The notes below the pieces were generated by a model. It did not search any database. It had not been told where the DNA came from and worked only from the letters and a program-made list of their open reading frames with translations. 64,000 bases of DNA. Origin: Pseudalkalibacillus hwajinpoensis. Its GTDB lineage: Bacteria; Bacillota; Bacilli; Bacillales; Guptibacillaceae. How positions within the stretch are numbered: position 1 is the first letter of the stretch; each line of letters opens with the position of its first letter. A program made the position numbers and the translations under genes. Location: the NCBI RefSeq assembly GCF_015234585.1, contig NZ_JADFCM010000008.1, positions 62,001 to 126,000 of the forward strand, in the 5' to 3' direction. Shown one piece after another: positions 18,092 through 28,040 of the stretch.

Positions 18092-18649
18092 GTGAATGCC
18101 GTCGAAGCTATCAAAAATACAAAACAGATCTATCATTTAAAAGAAGCGTTAATAAATCGATCAAAACGGGATTATTTGCTTTTCATTCTCAGTATTAATA
18201 CCGGTATTCGTTTAACACCTCTTTTACATCTCACTCTTCATGATGTTATGAACAATGAGTCTTTCAAAGATTATCTTGAATCCTCTATCACAGAAACAAC
18301 AGATATTTACCTCAATACAGAAGTGAAGCGGGCGCTTACACGCTACATGGATAATCAACCTCAAAAGACAAACTATTATCTTTTTCATACGAAAAAAGAC
18401 CCGACACACCCTATTACAAGACAGCAGGTTCATCGAATCTTATCCCAGGCTGGGAAAGAGGCGGGATTAGATCAACCGATTAGCTTCCATAGTTTAAGGA
18501 AAACATTTGGTTATCAGGCCTTTCAACAGGGAGTTGCTGTGTCATTAATTCAGAAGATATATGGTCATGCAACTAGAAGTGAAACATTAAAATATATTGG
18601 TATAAATTCTGCTCAGATTCCGAAACTGAAAATTGATGTTCATTTATAG
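18092..18649 (+). CDS. Tyrosine recombinase, catalytic domain only
   Basis: About 185 residues, similar in layout to B. subtilis YoeC. All catalytic motifs of the phage-integrase fold are visible: Arg in NTGIRLTPLLHL, Lys/His region ITRQQVHRIL, HxxR in SFHSLRKTFGY, His in IYGHATRSETLKYIG with the nucleophile Tyr. The N-terminal core-binding (SAM-like) domain of normal Xer or phage integrases is missing. I chose GTG 18092 because AAAGGATGTGAT (18076-18087) matches the anti-Shine-Dalgarno with one mismatch and sits four bases before it. No attachment sites or phage genes are nearby. Confidence 0.82.
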   Translation: MNAVEAIKNTKQIYHLKEALINRSKRDYLLFILSINTGIRLTPLLHLTLHDVMNNESFKDYLESSITETTDIYLNTEVKRALTRYMDNQPQKTNYYLFHTKKDPTHPITRQQVHRILSQAGKEAGLDQPISFHSLRKTFGYQAFQQGVAVSLIQKIYGHATRSETLKYIGINSAQIPKLKIDVHL

Positions 18650-18664
18650 AAGGGAGGGAAACCG

Positions 18665-20137
18665 ATGGAGACGAATATAGTCATTTTATTTAGCGCCATC
18701 TTTTTAATTGGCGGAGTTCTAATGGCGAAGTTTTCTTCTCGTTTAGGCGTACCGGCACTCGTATTATTTATTATCGTTGGAATGATATTTGGTAGCGACG
18801 GACTTGGGTATATTTATTTTGATAACGCGTCACTCACGCAGTCACTTGGCATATTAGCGCTCGTACTCATTCTATTTGATGGTGGTTTGCAAACAGAATG
18901 GCGTCGTACAAAGGCTGTTCTTCCCATTTCATTATCGTTGGCAACAGTAGGGGTACTTGTGACTTCAGGCTTATTTGGTGTAGCTGCCAAAATGATTCTG
19001 GATGTTAATTGGAATGAAGCGCTGCTTCTAGGTGCGATTGTAGGGTCAACAGATGCGGCCGCCGTTTTTGCCGTATTGAAGGGGAAAAACATTAAGCGGA
19101 AACTGCAATCTACGCTCGAAGCAGAGTCGGGCTCAAATGATCCGATGGCGATGTTTCTAACACTTGCTTTATTACAACTTGCCATTGGAGAGAAAACATT
19201 TGGTGCATCCGTGATTCTTTCATTCTTCTGGCAAATGGGAGCTGGACTCTTATTAGGCGTGCTATTCGGATATTTAGCATCATGGGCAATGAAGAAAGTC
19301 GAATTGGGATCGAACGGTTTATATCCTGTTCTTTCGATTGCTATTGCCTTAATTACATACAGCGCGACAGATTTGATTAACGCAAGCGGTTTGCTTGCCG
19401 TTTATGCTGCTGCCCTTGTACTTGGTAATACGAAAAGTCTTCCGTATGGACAAGCGATTTTCCGGTTTCATGATGGGATCGCATGGATGATGCAAATCTT
19501 GATGTTTATTATGCTGGGTCTCCTTGTAAATCCTTCTGAATTATTTTCAACTTGGATTGTATTAAAAGGATTAGCTCTTTCTCTCATCTTGATTTTTATT
19601 GCTCGTCCGATTGCAGTGTTTCTTTCGAGTCTACCGTTTAAATTTACAATAAAAGAAAAAAGCTTCCTTGCTTGGGCAGGATTAAGAGGGGCAGTACCGA
19701 TTGTGTTAGCAACCTTCCCACTACTTGAAGGGTTAGAAAATAGCCAGCTTTTCTTTAATCTCATATTCTTTATTGTCCTTACATCAGCTCTTGTTCAAGG
19801 GGCAACCATACCATTTGTGGGGAAAAAGTTAGGTTTAACAGGTCCTGAGGTACATGTGCCTTCTCATTCTCTAGAGCTGGTTTCATCGACAACGGTAAAT
19901 GCAGAAATGATTCCCTATACGATTACTTCTTCTTCTAAATTGATTGGAGAAGAACTATCCGATATATCCTTCCCGGATAAAGTGCTCGTTAGTGCGATTA
20001 TTCGAAGAGATGAGCTGATTGCGCCATCTGGAGATACCAAAATCAAAGTCAACGATGTGCTTTATATTCTCGTGGAGAATCAAAAGAAATCAGAGTTAGA
20101 AAAAGTATTAGGGATCCGCAAGACCATTGGTGGATAA
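18665..20137 (+). CDS. Potassium/proton antiporter (CPA1, CvrA/NhaP2-like)
   Basis: 490 residues: a 12-13-helix CPA1 exchanger (1-385), then a C-terminal TrkA-C (RCK_C) domain (about 400-485). Key helix motifs are ILFDGGLQTEWRR, GSTDAAAVFAVL with the transport Asp, and AESGSNDPMAMFLT (the ND motif of CPA1). The TrkA-C domain suggests nucleotide or ligand gating, as in potassium efflux antiporters. It probably exports K+ (or Na+) for pH and turgor control. The ATG lies nine bases after AGAAGGGAGGG and 15 bp after the recombinase stop, so the two may be co-transcribed. Confidence 0.88.
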   Translation: METNIVILFSAIFLIGGVLMAKFSSRLGVPALVLFIIVGMIFGSDGLGYIYFDNASLTQSLGILALVLILFDGGLQTEWRRTKAVLPISLSLATVGVLVTSGLFGVAAKMILDVNWNEALLLGAIVGSTDAAAVFAVLKGKNIKRKLQSTLEAESGSNDPMAMFLTLALLQLAIGEKTFGASVILSFFWQMGAGLLLGVLFGYLASWAMKKVELGSNGLYPVLSIAIALITYSATDLINASGLLAVYAAALVLGNTKSLPYGQAIFRFHDGIAWMMQILMFIMLGLLVNPSELFSTWIVLKGLALSLILIFIARPIAVFLSSLPFKFTIKEKSFLAWAGLRGAVPIVLATFPLLEGLENSQLFFNLIFFIVLTSALVQGATIPFVGKKLGLTGPEVHVPSHSLELVSSTTVNAEMIPYTITSSSKLIGEELSDISFPDKVLVSAIIRRDELIAPSGDTKIKVNDVLYILVENQKKSELEKVLGIRKTIGG

Positions 20138-20158
20138 GAAAAAAACTAGTAGGTATCA

Positions 20159-20191
20159 CTGAAGGGGTTCTCCATTGGAGAGCCCCTTCAG
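20159..20191 (+). terminator. Hairpin after the antiporter gene
   Basis: CTGAAGGGGTTCTCC/GGAGAGCCCCTTCAG; strong stem but no T run directly after it. Confidence 0.5.
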
Positions 20192-20307
20192 CCGTTTAGT
20201 TTATAGAAGGAAGGGGAAAATTTTATCATTGAAGGATGTTGTTCCTAAACCATCCCTCTTCAAATCAAATGAAAAAATCTACGAATCCAGAAAGAAGGTC
20301 ATAGATT

Positions 20308-21132
20308 ATGCCTGAAGGTCCAGAAATTAGAAGAGCTGCGGATCAGGTGGAAAAAGCATTACTGAAAGGACGCGTGATGGATGTTTTCTTTGCATTCGAA
20401 CAGCTAAAGGGCTATGAATCCTTATTAAGTGGAGCGGAAGTAAAGAGGGTAGATACGAAAGGAAAGGCAATGCTCATTCGTTTCGATAACGGCTATACAA
20501 TATATTCCCATAACCAGCTATATGGAAAATGGGTGATTCGTAATGCCTACAACTATCCAAAAACAAATCGGCAGCTTCGCTTAGCGCTACATAATGAGAA
20601 GAAGTCAGCTTTGCTTTATAGTGCATCGGATATTGAAGTTCTACGCGATGAAGAAGTGCCTCTTCATCCATTTATAGCGAAAGTTGGACCGGATTTGCTT
20701 AGTGAGGAAGTAAGCGCTGAACAATTGAAGGAACGATTTGAATCAAAGGAGTTTTGTAGAAAAAAGTGGACATCGTTACTATTAGATCAATCGTTTATAG
20801 GTGGAATTGGTAACTATTTAAGAAGTGAAATTCTCTTTCTGGCAGGAATTCATCCTGATTTACGTCCAATGGACTGCACAGATCAGCAATTAGAAAAAGC
20901 TGCTGAGGCAACGATCACTCTTGTTGAACGGTCATATAGGCATAACGGGATTACAAACGATATTGATCTTGCTATGAAGTTAAAGGAAAAAGGACAGACG
21001 CGTTCGAAATACAGGCACTGGGTCTTTAATCGTGAAGGAGAGCCGTGCCGAAATGATGGAACAGAGATTCAAAAAATCAAAGCGGGCTCAAGAAGATTAT
21101 ACTTCTGTCCTACGTGTCAGTCGAAAATATAA
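20308..21132 (+). CDS. nei: Endonuclease VIII (Nei), oxidised-pyrimidine DNA glycosylase
   Basis: 274 residues of the Fpg/Nei family. The N-terminal MPEGPEIRRAAD gives the catalytic Pro2 and Glu3, and the H2TH region GGIGNYLRSEILFLAGIHP is clear. It removes oxidised bases in base excision repair. The C-terminal zinc finger is altered: the first pair reads CRND (only one Cys) while the second pair FCPTC is intact, so zinc may be held by three Cys plus another residue. The ATG follows GAAGGTCATAG. It is monocistronic, between the antiporter and the ribose operon. Confidence 0.88.
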   Translation: MPEGPEIRRAADQVEKALLKGRVMDVFFAFEQLKGYESLLSGAEVKRVDTKGKAMLIRFDNGYTIYSHNQLYGKWVIRNAYNYPKTNRQLRLALHNEKKSALLYSASDIEVLRDEEVPLHPFIAKVGPDLLSEEVSAEQLKERFESKEFCRKKWTSLLLDQSFIGGIGNYLRSEILFLAGIHPDLRPMDCTDQQLEKAAEATITLVERSYRHNGITNDIDLAMKLKEKGQTRSKYRHWVFNREGEPCRNDGTEIQKIKAGSRRLYFCPTCQSKI

Positions 21133-21141
21133 GAAAAAAAC

Positions 21142-21188
21142 TTGCAAGCGGATTCATGCTTGTGGTAAATTATCTGTAACCGGTTACA
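21142..21188 (+). promoter_or_regulatory. Ribose operon promoter with RbsR operator/cre site
   Basis: The -35 TTGCAA (21142-21147) and TAAATT (21166-21171) are 18 bp apart. The perfect 14-bp palindrome TGTAACCGGTTACA (21175-21188) overlaps the expected transcription start. It fits the cre consensus TGWNANCGNTNWCA at every position and is also a normal LacI-family operator, so CcpA, RbsR or both may bind. Confidence 0.75.
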
Positions 21189-21210
21189 CAATGTTGAAGG
21201 AGTGAAGCAA

Positions 21211-22200
21211 ATGGCTACAATTCGAGATGTAGCAGAGCAAGCAGGCGTATCTGTTGCTACCGTCTCTCGTGTATTAAACGATAATGGTTACGTTGGTGCA
21301 GAAACGAGAAAACGCGTGATGGATGCGATCAAAAGCTTGAACTACAGTCCAAATGAAGTAGCGCGCTCACTCTATAAACGAGAATCACGTCTTATAGGAT
21401 TGCTTCTACCAGATATTACGAACCCTTTTTTCCCTCAGTTAGCGCGGGGGATAGAGGATGAAGTCAATCGAGCAGGATTCAGGTTATTACTTGGAAATAG
21501 CGATGAAGAAGCAACGAAAGAGTTGGATTACATTCAAACCTTTTTACAAAATCAAGTTGTTGGCATGATTTCAGCAACAAACAATACAGACAATGAGAAT
21601 TATACAAATCTTGATCTGCCTGTCGTCTTTCTAGATCGTGTGTCAACACAACATCCATCTGTTTATGCTGATGGAATTGAAGGGGGACGGCTTGCAGCGA
21701 GAGCACTAGTTGAGAGAGGCTCAAAAAGAATTACTCTCATTAAAGGGCCTGCACATGTAAAGCCTGCGATGGATCGTTTTCAAGGAGCACTTGCAGAATT
21801 AAGTGAAGCGGAAGTTGATTTCTCTGTTCTCTCGACAACGTCTTATGCATTTGATGATGCGGGCACATGGGCTGAAGAGCTTTTTGCAAAGCATCCAGAT
21901 ACGGACGGAGTGATTGCAAGTAATGATATTGTTGCCATTGCGATTTTGCATGAAGCTCTTCGTCTCGGAAGAAGCATACCTGACGACTTACAATTGATTG
22001 GTTACGATGATATTCCATTCAGTAGCCTGTCCTATCCGTCATTATCAACGATCAGGCAGCCTGCATACGAAATGGGAAAAGAAGCAGCAAAGTTACTTTT
22101 GCGAATGATCCGCAAAGAAAAAGAAATTGATCAAACGATTCAATTACCAGTGACATTAATAGAACGAAATACGACAAGAAAGGTTGATCCAAATGCGTAA
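21211..22200 (+). CDS. rbsR: Ribose operon repressor (LacI family)
   Basis: About 329 residues. N-terminal LacI helix-turn-helix (ATIRDVAEQAGVSVATVSRVLN, residues 2-23) with hinge helix SPNEVARSL, then a periplasmic-binding-type sensor domain (about 60-325) with GLLLPDITNPFFPQLARGIE and IGYDDIPFSSLSYPSLSTI. As first gene of rbsRKDACB it should repress the operon until ribose is present. I chose ATG 21211, eight bases after GAAGGAG; the in-frame GTG at 21202 lies inside that site. It overlaps rbsK by 8 bp. Confidence 0.93.
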   Translation: MATIRDVAEQAGVSVATVSRVLNDNGYVGAETRKRVMDAIKSLNYSPNEVARSLYKRESRLIGLLLPDITNPFFPQLARGIEDEVNRAGFRLLLGNSDEEATKELDYIQTFLQNQVVGMISATNNTDNENYTNLDLPVVFLDRVSTQHPSVYADGIEGGRLAARALVERGSKRITLIKGPAHVKPAMDRFQGALAELSEAEVDFSVLSTTSYAFDDAGTWAEELFAKHPDTDGVIASNDIVAIAILHEALRLGRSIPDDLQLIGYDDIPFSSLSYPSLSTIRQPAYEMGKEAAKLLLRMIRKEKEIDQTIQLPVTLIERNTTRKVDPNA

Positions 22201-23083
22201 AGCTAAAATAGCCGTCATCGGAAGCTCTTCTATGGATCTAGTAGTTACTTCTAAGAAACGTCCAGGAGCAGGAGAAACGGTATTAGGAGAATCATTCAAA
22301 ACTGTTCCAGGTGGTAAAGGGGCTAACCAGGCCGTTGCTGCAGCGCGTCTTGGTGCAGAAGTTTATATGATTGGCTGTGTAGGAGATGACCATTACGGTG
22401 AGGCAATCTTAAATAACTTTAAGAAGAATGGTGTTAAAACCAACTATGTGGAACCGGTTACAGGAGTGGAGAGTGGAACAGCTCATATCATTCTTGCAGA
22501 AGGTGATAACAGTATTGTTGTTGTCAAAGGAGCGAATGATCATATTACCCCTTCATATATCACTAAAGCAGCTAAGCTCATTGATAGCTGTGATCTAGTG
22601 ATGATTCAGCAAGAAATACCTGAAGAAACGGTGGAATATGTAGCAGAGCTATGTGAGGAAAAGCAGGTTCCGTTGCTACTTAATCCAGCACCTGCAAGGG
22701 AAATCTCACAAAAGGTGATTGACGGTGCAACCTATATCACACCAAACGAACATGAAGCGGACGTTCTTTTTAATGGTCAGCCTCTTAGTGAATCGTTACG
22801 TACTTATCCTGAAAAAGTGTTCATTACGGAAGGGGCAGCTGGCGTACGCTACTTCAATGGGAAAGAAGAGGTGCTAGTTCCTTCTTTTAAAGTGAAAGCT
22901 GTTGATACGACAGGGGCAGGAGATACGTTCAACGCAGCGTTTGGTACAGCGATCGCAGAAGGCAAGGACCTGATAGAAAGCATTACGTTTGGCAATCGTG
23001 CCGCTTCTCTATCAGTTACTAGTTTTGGAGCACAGGGCGGCATGCCTACCCGTGAAGAAGTTGAAAGGAAGCTATCAGAATGA
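22193..23083 (+). CDS. rbsK: Ribokinase
   Basis: About 296 residues of the PfkB family. It phosphorylates ribose to ribose-5-phosphate. Signatures are [17 protein letters not shown] near the N-terminus and the C-terminal [15 protein letters not shown], which holds the catalytic Asp and the anion hole. The start ATG 22193 overlaps the rbsR stop and is preceded by AAGGTTGAT; its stop overlaps the rbsD start (ATGA). Tight overlaps on both sides indicate translational coupling. Confidence 0.95.
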   Translation: MRKAKIAVIGSSSMDLVVTSKKRPGAGETVLGESFKTVPGGKGANQAVAAARLGAEVYMIGCVGDDHYGEAILNNFKKNGVKTNYVEPVTGVESGTAHIILAEGDNSIVVVKGANDHITPSYITKAAKLIDSCDLVMIQQEIPEETVEYVAELCEEKQVPLLLNPAPAREISQKVIDGATYITPNEHEADVLFNGQPLSESLRTYPEKVFITEGAAGVRYFNGKEEVLVPSFKVKAVDTTGAGDTFNAAFGTAIAEGKDLIESITFGNRAASLSVTSFGAQGGMPTREEVERKLSE

Positions 23084-23472
23084 AACGAAGAGGAATGTTA
23101 AATAGTCATATTTCGAAAGTACTTGCAGATCTTGGGCATACAGATCAGATTGTCATTGCAGATGCTGGTCTCCCGGTTCCTGACGGTGTGAAGAAAATCG
23201 ACCTTGCCTTAAAACCAGGTCAGCCTGCTTTTACTGACGTTGTGAACGAACTTCTTAATGAAATGGTTGTTGAACGCGTCACGCTTGCTAAAGAAATAGA
23301 AGGCAATCAGAAGGTATATGATTGGCTAAAAGGTAAGCTTCAAGATACAGAACAAGATTATGTGGATCATGAAGTATTTAAGGAGAAGACGAAGCAAGCA
23401 AAAGTTGTCATCCGTACAGGCGAGACAACGCCATATGCCAACTGTATTCTTCATTCAGGGGTAATCTTTTAA
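23080..23472 (+). CDS. rbsD: D-ribose pyranase
   Basis: 130 residues, the family length. It speeds interconversion of ribose pyranose and furanose so that ribokinase receives its substrate. Signatures are [23 protein letters not shown] with the catalytic His in the N-terminal helix, IADAGLPVP, and the C-terminal [17 protein letters not shown]. The start overlaps the rbsK stop by four bases. Confidence 0.95.
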   Translation: MKRRGMLNSHISKVLADLGHTDQIVIADAGLPVPDGVKKIDLALKPGQPAFTDVVNELLNEMVVERVTLAKEIEGNQKVYDWLKGKLQDTEQDYVDHEVFKEKTKQAKVVIRTGETTPYANCILHSGVIF

Positions 23473-23486
23473 ACGAGGTGAGCAGC

Positions 23487-24977
23487 ATGCAAATTAGCAT
23501 GAAGGAAATTCATAAAGCATTTGGCGCAAATAAAGTACTTGAAGGTGTGAACATTGACATCCAGGATGCCGAAGTTCATGCGCTTATGGGAGAGAATGGA
23601 GCAGGGAAATCGACGCTCATGAACATTCTCACAGGACTTCATAAGAAAGACAGCGGAACAATCGTAATAGATGGACAAGAACGCGTTTTTGATAACCCAA
23701 AAGAAGCAGAAGAAAACGGTGTCGCTTTTATTCATCAAGAGCTGAACATTTGGCCAGAGTTAACGGTGTTGGAGAACTTATTCATCAATAAGGAACCGGT
23801 TACATCTTTGGGACTCATTCATACGAAAAAAATGAAAGCGATTGCGAATGAGCAATTTAAGAAGTTAGCTATCTCGATTCCTCTTCAGCAGGAAGCTGGG
23901 AAATGCTCGGTTGGGCAACAGCAAATGATTGAAATTGCCAAAGCGTTAATGACAGATGCAAAAGTAATTATCATGGATGAGCCGACTGCAGCGTTAACAG
24001 AACGCGAAATACAAACGTTGTTCCAGGTTATTCGGTCTCTAAAGAAAAGCGGTGTTTCCATCGTCTACATTTCTCACAGAATGGAAGAGATTTTCACCAT
24101 TTGTGACAGCATTACGGTTATGCGAGATGGAAAAACAGTCGATACAAAGCCTATTCCAGAAACGAGCTTTGACGAGGTTGTTCGCAAAATGGTGGGGCGA
24201 GAATTAACGGATCGTTTCCCTGAACGGTCACCTAAGCTTGGAGAAACGATGTTGGAAGTAAAGGGTTTATCCAGAAAAGGTGTGTTTGAGAATGTTAGTT
24301 TCTCAGTAAGATCAGGGGAAATTGTTGGTGTATCCGGACTAATGGGTGCAGGAAGAACGGAAATCATGCGTACCATTTTTGGACTCGATGGGAAATACAC
24401 TGGTGACATTCTACTGAATGGCAAACAAGTTGTTATTAAAAGTCCCCACCAGGCTGTTCAGTTGGGGCTAGGTTTTATTACGGAGGATCGGAAAGAAGAA
24501 GGTCTTGTGCTCGATTTCTCGCTAAAAGATAACATTGCTTTACCAAGTCTCTATAGCTTCGCACCAAAAGGGTTAATCAATGAGAAGAGTGAAGAAGATT
24601 TCGTGGAGCTGTTGATTAAACGACTAACGATTAAGACGGAGTCAGCTAAAACAAGTGCCAAAAACCTTTCTGGAGGTAACCAGCAAAAAGTAGTTATTGC
24701 GAAATGGATTGGTATCGGTCCAAAAGTCCTCATTCTTGATGAACCAACTCGAGGCGTTGACGTCGGCGCCAAACGAGAAATCTATCAGTTAATGAATGAG
24801 TTAACCGATCGAGGAGTGGCGATTATCATGGTTTCCTCAGAGTTACCTGAAGTGCTCGGAATGAGCGATCGCATTCTTGTTTTCCGTGAAGGTCATATGA
24901 CTGGTGAAGTATCAAAAGAAGAAGCAACGCAAGAGAAAATAATGACGCTGGCAACAGGAGGTCAAGAAGATGAATAA
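23487..24977 (+). CDS. rbsA: Ribose ABC transporter, ATP-binding protein
   Basis: About 496 residues with two ABC domains, as is normal for sugar importers of the CUT2 class. The first half has Walker [10 protein letters not shown], the signature segment CSVGQQQM and Walker [13 protein letters not shown]. In the second half the Walker A position is degenerate (GLMGAGRTE) but [14 protein letters not shown] and [16 protein letters not shown] are clear. I chose ATG 23487, five bases after GAGGTGA; a GTG at 23478 is inside that site. The stop overlaps rbsC. Confidence 0.95.
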   Translation: MQISMKEIHKAFGANKVLEGVNIDIQDAEVHALMGENGAGKSTLMNILTGLHKKDSGTIVIDGQERVFDNPKEAEENGVAFIHQELNIWPELTVLENLFINKEPVTSLGLIHTKKMKAIANEQFKKLAISIPLQQEAGKCSVGQQQMIEIAKALMTDAKVIIMDEPTAALTEREIQTLFQVIRSLKKSGVSIVYISHRMEEIFTICDSITVMRDGKTVDTKPIPETSFDEVVRKMVGRELTDRFPERSPKLGETMLEVKGLSRKGVFENVSFSVRSGEIVGVSGLMGAGRTEIMRTIFGLDGKYTGDILLNGKQVVIKSPHQAVQLGLGFITEDRKEEGLVLDFSLKDNIALPSLYSFAPKGLINEKSEEDFVELLIKRLTIKTESAKTSAKNLSGGNQQKVVIAKWIGIGPKVLILDEPTRGVDVGAKREIYQLMNELTDRGVAIIMVSSELPEVLGMSDRILVFREGHMTGEVSKEEATQEKIMTLATGGQEDE

Positions 24978-25923
24978 TGCGCTAAAAACAAACCATGTTG
25001 GGAATATCATGCAGAAGCTTGGACCGCTATTAGGCTTACTCGTTTTAGTTGTAACCGTTTCCATCATGAACCCGAGTTTTTTAGAACCACTGAACCTATT
25101 GAATTTACTTAGACAAGTAGCGATCAATGCTTTAATTGCTTATGGTATGACATTTGTTATTTTAACAGGTGGGATTGATTTATCTGTTGGTTCGATTCTA
25201 GCGCTATCAAGTGCGCTTATGGCAGGGATGATGGTATCCGGAATTGATCCGATTCTAGCTATTCTCATTGGTTCATTGCTTGGTGCTTTAATGGGTATGG
25301 TTAACGGACTATTGATTACAAAGGGAAAGATGGCACCATTTATTGCAACGCTTGCAACGATGACGATGTTCAGAGGGTTAACGCTAGTGTACACGGATGG
25401 AAATCCGATTACAGGTCTTGGCGATAGCTATGCTTTCCAACTTTTTGGAAGAGGTTATTTCCTCGGTATTCCGGTTCCAGCGATTACGATGCTGCTTTCT
25501 TTCGCAGTGCTTTGGATTATCCTTCATAAAACACCATTCGGAAGAAAAACTTATGCCATTGGTGGTAATGAGAAAGCTGCCCTTATTTCAGGCATTAAAG
25601 TCGATAAAATTAAAGTGATGATCTATTCACTTGCAGGTCTACTGTCAGCTCTTGCGGGGGCAATTCTAACGTCTAGATTGAATTCAGCACAACCGACGGC
25701 AGGTACATCTTATGAGCTTGATGCCATTGCGGCCGTAGTATTAGGGGGAACAAGCCTTTCCGGAGGACGAGGATTAATTGTTGGTACGTTAATCGGTGCC
25801 TTAATTATCGGTACGTTAAACAATGGTTTAAATCTACTTGGAGTATCTTCATTCTTCCAGATGGTTGTTAAGGGTATTGTTATTATCATTGCTGTGCTAA
25901 TTGATCGTAAAAAAGCAGCTTAG
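24970..25923 (+). CDS. rbsC: Ribose ABC transporter, permease
   Basis: 317 residues, eight or more membrane helices. The BPD_transp_2 signature is visible: [23 protein letters not shown] and the cytoplasmic coupling segment [14 protein letters not shown]. It dimerises with RbsA on the inner side of the membrane to form the ribose channel. The ATG at 24970 overlaps the rbsA stop by 8 bp, with AGGAGGTC upstream. Confidence 0.95.
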   Translation: MNNALKTNHVGNIMQKLGPLLGLLVLVVTVSIMNPSFLEPLNLLNLLRQVAINALIAYGMTFVILTGGIDLSVGSILALSSALMAGMMVSGIDPILAILIGSLLGALMGMVNGLLITKGKMAPFIATLATMTMFRGLTLVYTDGNPITGLGDSYAFQLFGRGYFLGIPVPAITMLLSFAVLWIILHKTPFGRKTYAIGGNEKAALISGIKVDKIKVMIYSLAGLLSALAGAILTSRLNSAQPTAGTSYELDAIAAVVLGGTSLSGGRGLIVGTLIGALIIGTLNNGLNLLGVSSFFQMVVKGIVIIIAVLIDRKKAA

Positions 25924-25933
25924 GAGGATTACT

Positions 25934-26857
25934 ATGAAAAAGCTATTGCCACTTCTGCTTAGTTTGTCACTGCTTGTGCTTGGAGCGTGTTCGCTTCAGC
26001 CACCTGAATGGGCCAAACCGAGTCAGGAAACGGATATAGAAGATATTAAAATTGGTTTATCTGTTTCAACGTTAAATAATCCATTTTTCGTTTCGATGAA
26101 AGATGGCGTCGAAGCAGAAGCAAAGGAAAATGGAATGGATGTTGTTGTTGTCGATGCGCAAAATGATGCGGCAAAACAGATTAACGATGTAGAAGACCTT
26201 ATTCAACAAGGAGTCGACGTTCTATTAATTAATCCAACTGACTCAGCTGCGATTTCAACAGCTGTACAATCAGCGAATAGCCTCGGTATTCCCGTCGTTA
26301 CTCTTGATCGCTCAGCTGAAAAAGGTGATGTGGCGACTTTAGTATCCTCTGATAATGAAAAAGGAGGAGAGATGGCTGGAGAGTTTCTTGTTGAACAGCT
26401 GGGTGAAGGCGCTAAAGTAGCTGAGCTTGAAGGTGTACCGGGTGCTTCCGCTACTCGTGAACGTGGTCAAGGATTCCATAATATTGCGGATGAAAAGCTT
26501 GATGTTGTGGCAAAACAAACAGCGAACTTCGATCGTACGGAAGGGTTAAATACGATGGAAAACTTGCTTCAGGGTAATCCGGATATTAAAGCCGTTTTTG
26601 CTCATAACGATGAGATGGCGCTAGGCGCTATTCAGGCAATCCAAAGTTCAGGTAAAGATGTTCTAGTTGTTGGATTTGATGGAAACGAAGATGCGATTAA
26701 TAGCATTAAAGATGGTAAGCTATCTGCAACAGTGGCACAGCAACCTGAAGAGATCGGTTCTCTTGCTGTTCAGGCAGGCGTCGATGTACTAAAAGGAAAC
26801 GAAGTAGACGAAACGATACCAGTGCCTTTGAAACTTGTTACAGAAGAGACAGAATAA
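25934..26857 (+). CDS. rbsB: Ribose ABC transporter, substrate-binding lipoprotein
   Basis: About 307 residues. The signal peptide ends in the lipobox LGACS, so it is membrane-anchored outside the cell. The mature part is a type I sugar-binding protein: IGLSVSTLNNPFFVSMKDG, DAQNDAAKQINDVEDLIQQGVD, and VFAHNDEMALGAIQA. It delivers ribose to RbsC. I chose ATG 25934 behind TTAGGAGG; the longer reading frame from 25901 lies inside rbsC. It is the last gene of the operon and is followed by a terminator. Confidence 0.95.
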   Translation: MKKLLPLLLSLSLLVLGACSLQPPEWAKPSQETDIEDIKIGLSVSTLNNPFFVSMKDGVEAEAKENGMDVVVVDAQNDAAKQINDVEDLIQQGVDVLLINPTDSAAISTAVQSANSLGIPVVTLDRSAEKGDVATLVSSDNEKGGEMAGEFLVEQLGEGAKVAELEGVPGASATRERGQGFHNIADEKLDVVAKQTANFDRTEGLNTMENLLQGNPDIKAVFAHNDEMALGAIQAIQSSGKDVLVVGFDGNEDAINSIKDGKLSATVAQQPEEIGSLAVQAGVDVLKGNEVDETIPVPLKLVTEETE

Positions 26858-26862
26858 CAGTT

Positions 26863-26889
26863 AACGCTCCCACTATTGGGGGCGTTTTT
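26863..26889 (+). terminator. rbs operon terminator
   Basis: AACGCTCCCA/TGGGGGCGTT hairpin then T run. Confidence 0.8.
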
Positions 26890-26956
26890 CTGTTTAAAAG
26901 GAAATGTGAGACGAGAGTCGAAATTATTTATAGTAGAAAACAAGGAGGTTGTGGAG

Positions 26957-27976
26957 ATGGAAGCGTGGATTGAAGCAATGTTCTCCCAAACGTTTGTCGA
27001 TGAAGCGATTGATCGGTTTGGTATTCAGAAGATAGGTGTGAAAAAGCTAGGGGATTTCGAAAACTATGTCTTTGAAGTAGAAGAAAAAAACACCTCCTGG
27101 ATCCTTCGCTTTACTCATAGCTCACATCGCACAATAGAAGAAGTGAAGTCGGAACTCGTATGGGTCAATCATTTATACGATGAAGGCGCTCATGTAGCGC
27201 GCGCTTATCCTTCAAAATACAATAAAATGATTGAGATCTTTTCGTCAGAAAATGGGCAGTTCTTTGCCTGTCTATTTAATAAAGTACCGGGAAGAGCGGT
27301 TAAAGTTGATGATCCTATATTTGGATCTCCCTTGTTCGAAGCATGGGGAAAGGAAATTGGGAAACTGCACGACATTTCGATGAGAAATCAGGTTTCAGTT
27401 AAGAGACAGAGGTGGGATGCAGGTGACCTGCTTCAATTCGATCGGTATCTTTCAAAAACAGAGGATGCCCGAATTATTATAGAAGGTAAAAGATTAATCG
27501 AAGAGATACAGACCTTTCATGAAACGGGAAAAACGTTTGGTCTCATTCACTCAGATGTCCATTATGGCAATTTTCATTTTGATGGTAAGAGTATTCATCT
27601 ATTCGATTTCGACGATAGTATGTATCACTACTATATTAGTGATATTGCGATCCCTGTTTATTATGCTGTCTGGCAAAAGTGTGGAACAGCTTCGCTTACG
27701 GAGCGTTCAACCTTTGCGACAGAATTTTTAAGTTCATTTTTGAAAGGATATCGAGAAGAAGTTCACGTCTCAGACGAGTGGCTCAAGACCATTCCTTACT
27801 TCCTGCGATTAAGAGACTTTGAGCTTTATACTGTGTTTCATAAAAAGTTTGATGTTGAACTGATGAGTGTAAAGGAGAAAGGGATGTTGGATGGCATTCG
27901 TTCGCGTTTGATGCGATCCGAAATAATAGCGAAACCAGCTTTTGAAGAATTAAAAAACCGTATTGAAAACACGTAG
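26957..27976 (+). CDS. Aminoglycoside phosphotransferase (APH)-fold kinase
   Basis: About 339 residues. The Brenner-type catalytic loop is HSDVHYGNFHF and the metal-binding motif is HLFDFDDSMYHYYISDIA; the N-lobe has LRFTHSSHRT and GEIGKLHD-like (KEIGKLHDIS) segments. This resembles YerI/homoserine-kinase-like members of the APH family in bacilli that act on small alcohols or amino alcohols; there is no reason to assume antibiotic resistance. I chose ATG 26957, eight bases after AAGGAGG; the reading frame is open up to 26876. Confidence 0.82.
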   Translation: MEAWIEAMFSQTFVDEAIDRFGIQKIGVKKLGDFENYVFEVEEKNTSWILRFTHSSHRTIEEVKSELVWVNHLYDEGAHVARAYPSKYNKMIEIFSSENGQFFACLFNKVPGRAVKVDDPIFGSPLFEAWGKEIGKLHDISMRNQVSVKRQRWDAGDLLQFDRYLSKTEDARIIIEGKRLIEEIQTFHETGKTFGLIHSDVHYGNFHFDGKSIHLFDFDDSMYHYYISDIAIPVYYAVWQKCGTASLTERSTFATEFLSSFLKGYREEVHVSDEWLKTIPYFLRLRDFELYTVFHKKFDVELMSVKEKGMLDGIRSRLMRSEIIAKPAFEELKNRIENT

Positions 27977-28040
27977 CGATGTTTTCCAATTAGTAAGAAG
28001 TGGTAATGTACTTTTGCGAAGCTTTTAATAGAAAGGATGA

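Noticed and set aside
26957..27976. Aminoglycoside resistance gene
   Set aside because: Only the general APH kinase fold is visible; chromosomal setting and lack of mobile context do not support antibiotic resistance.
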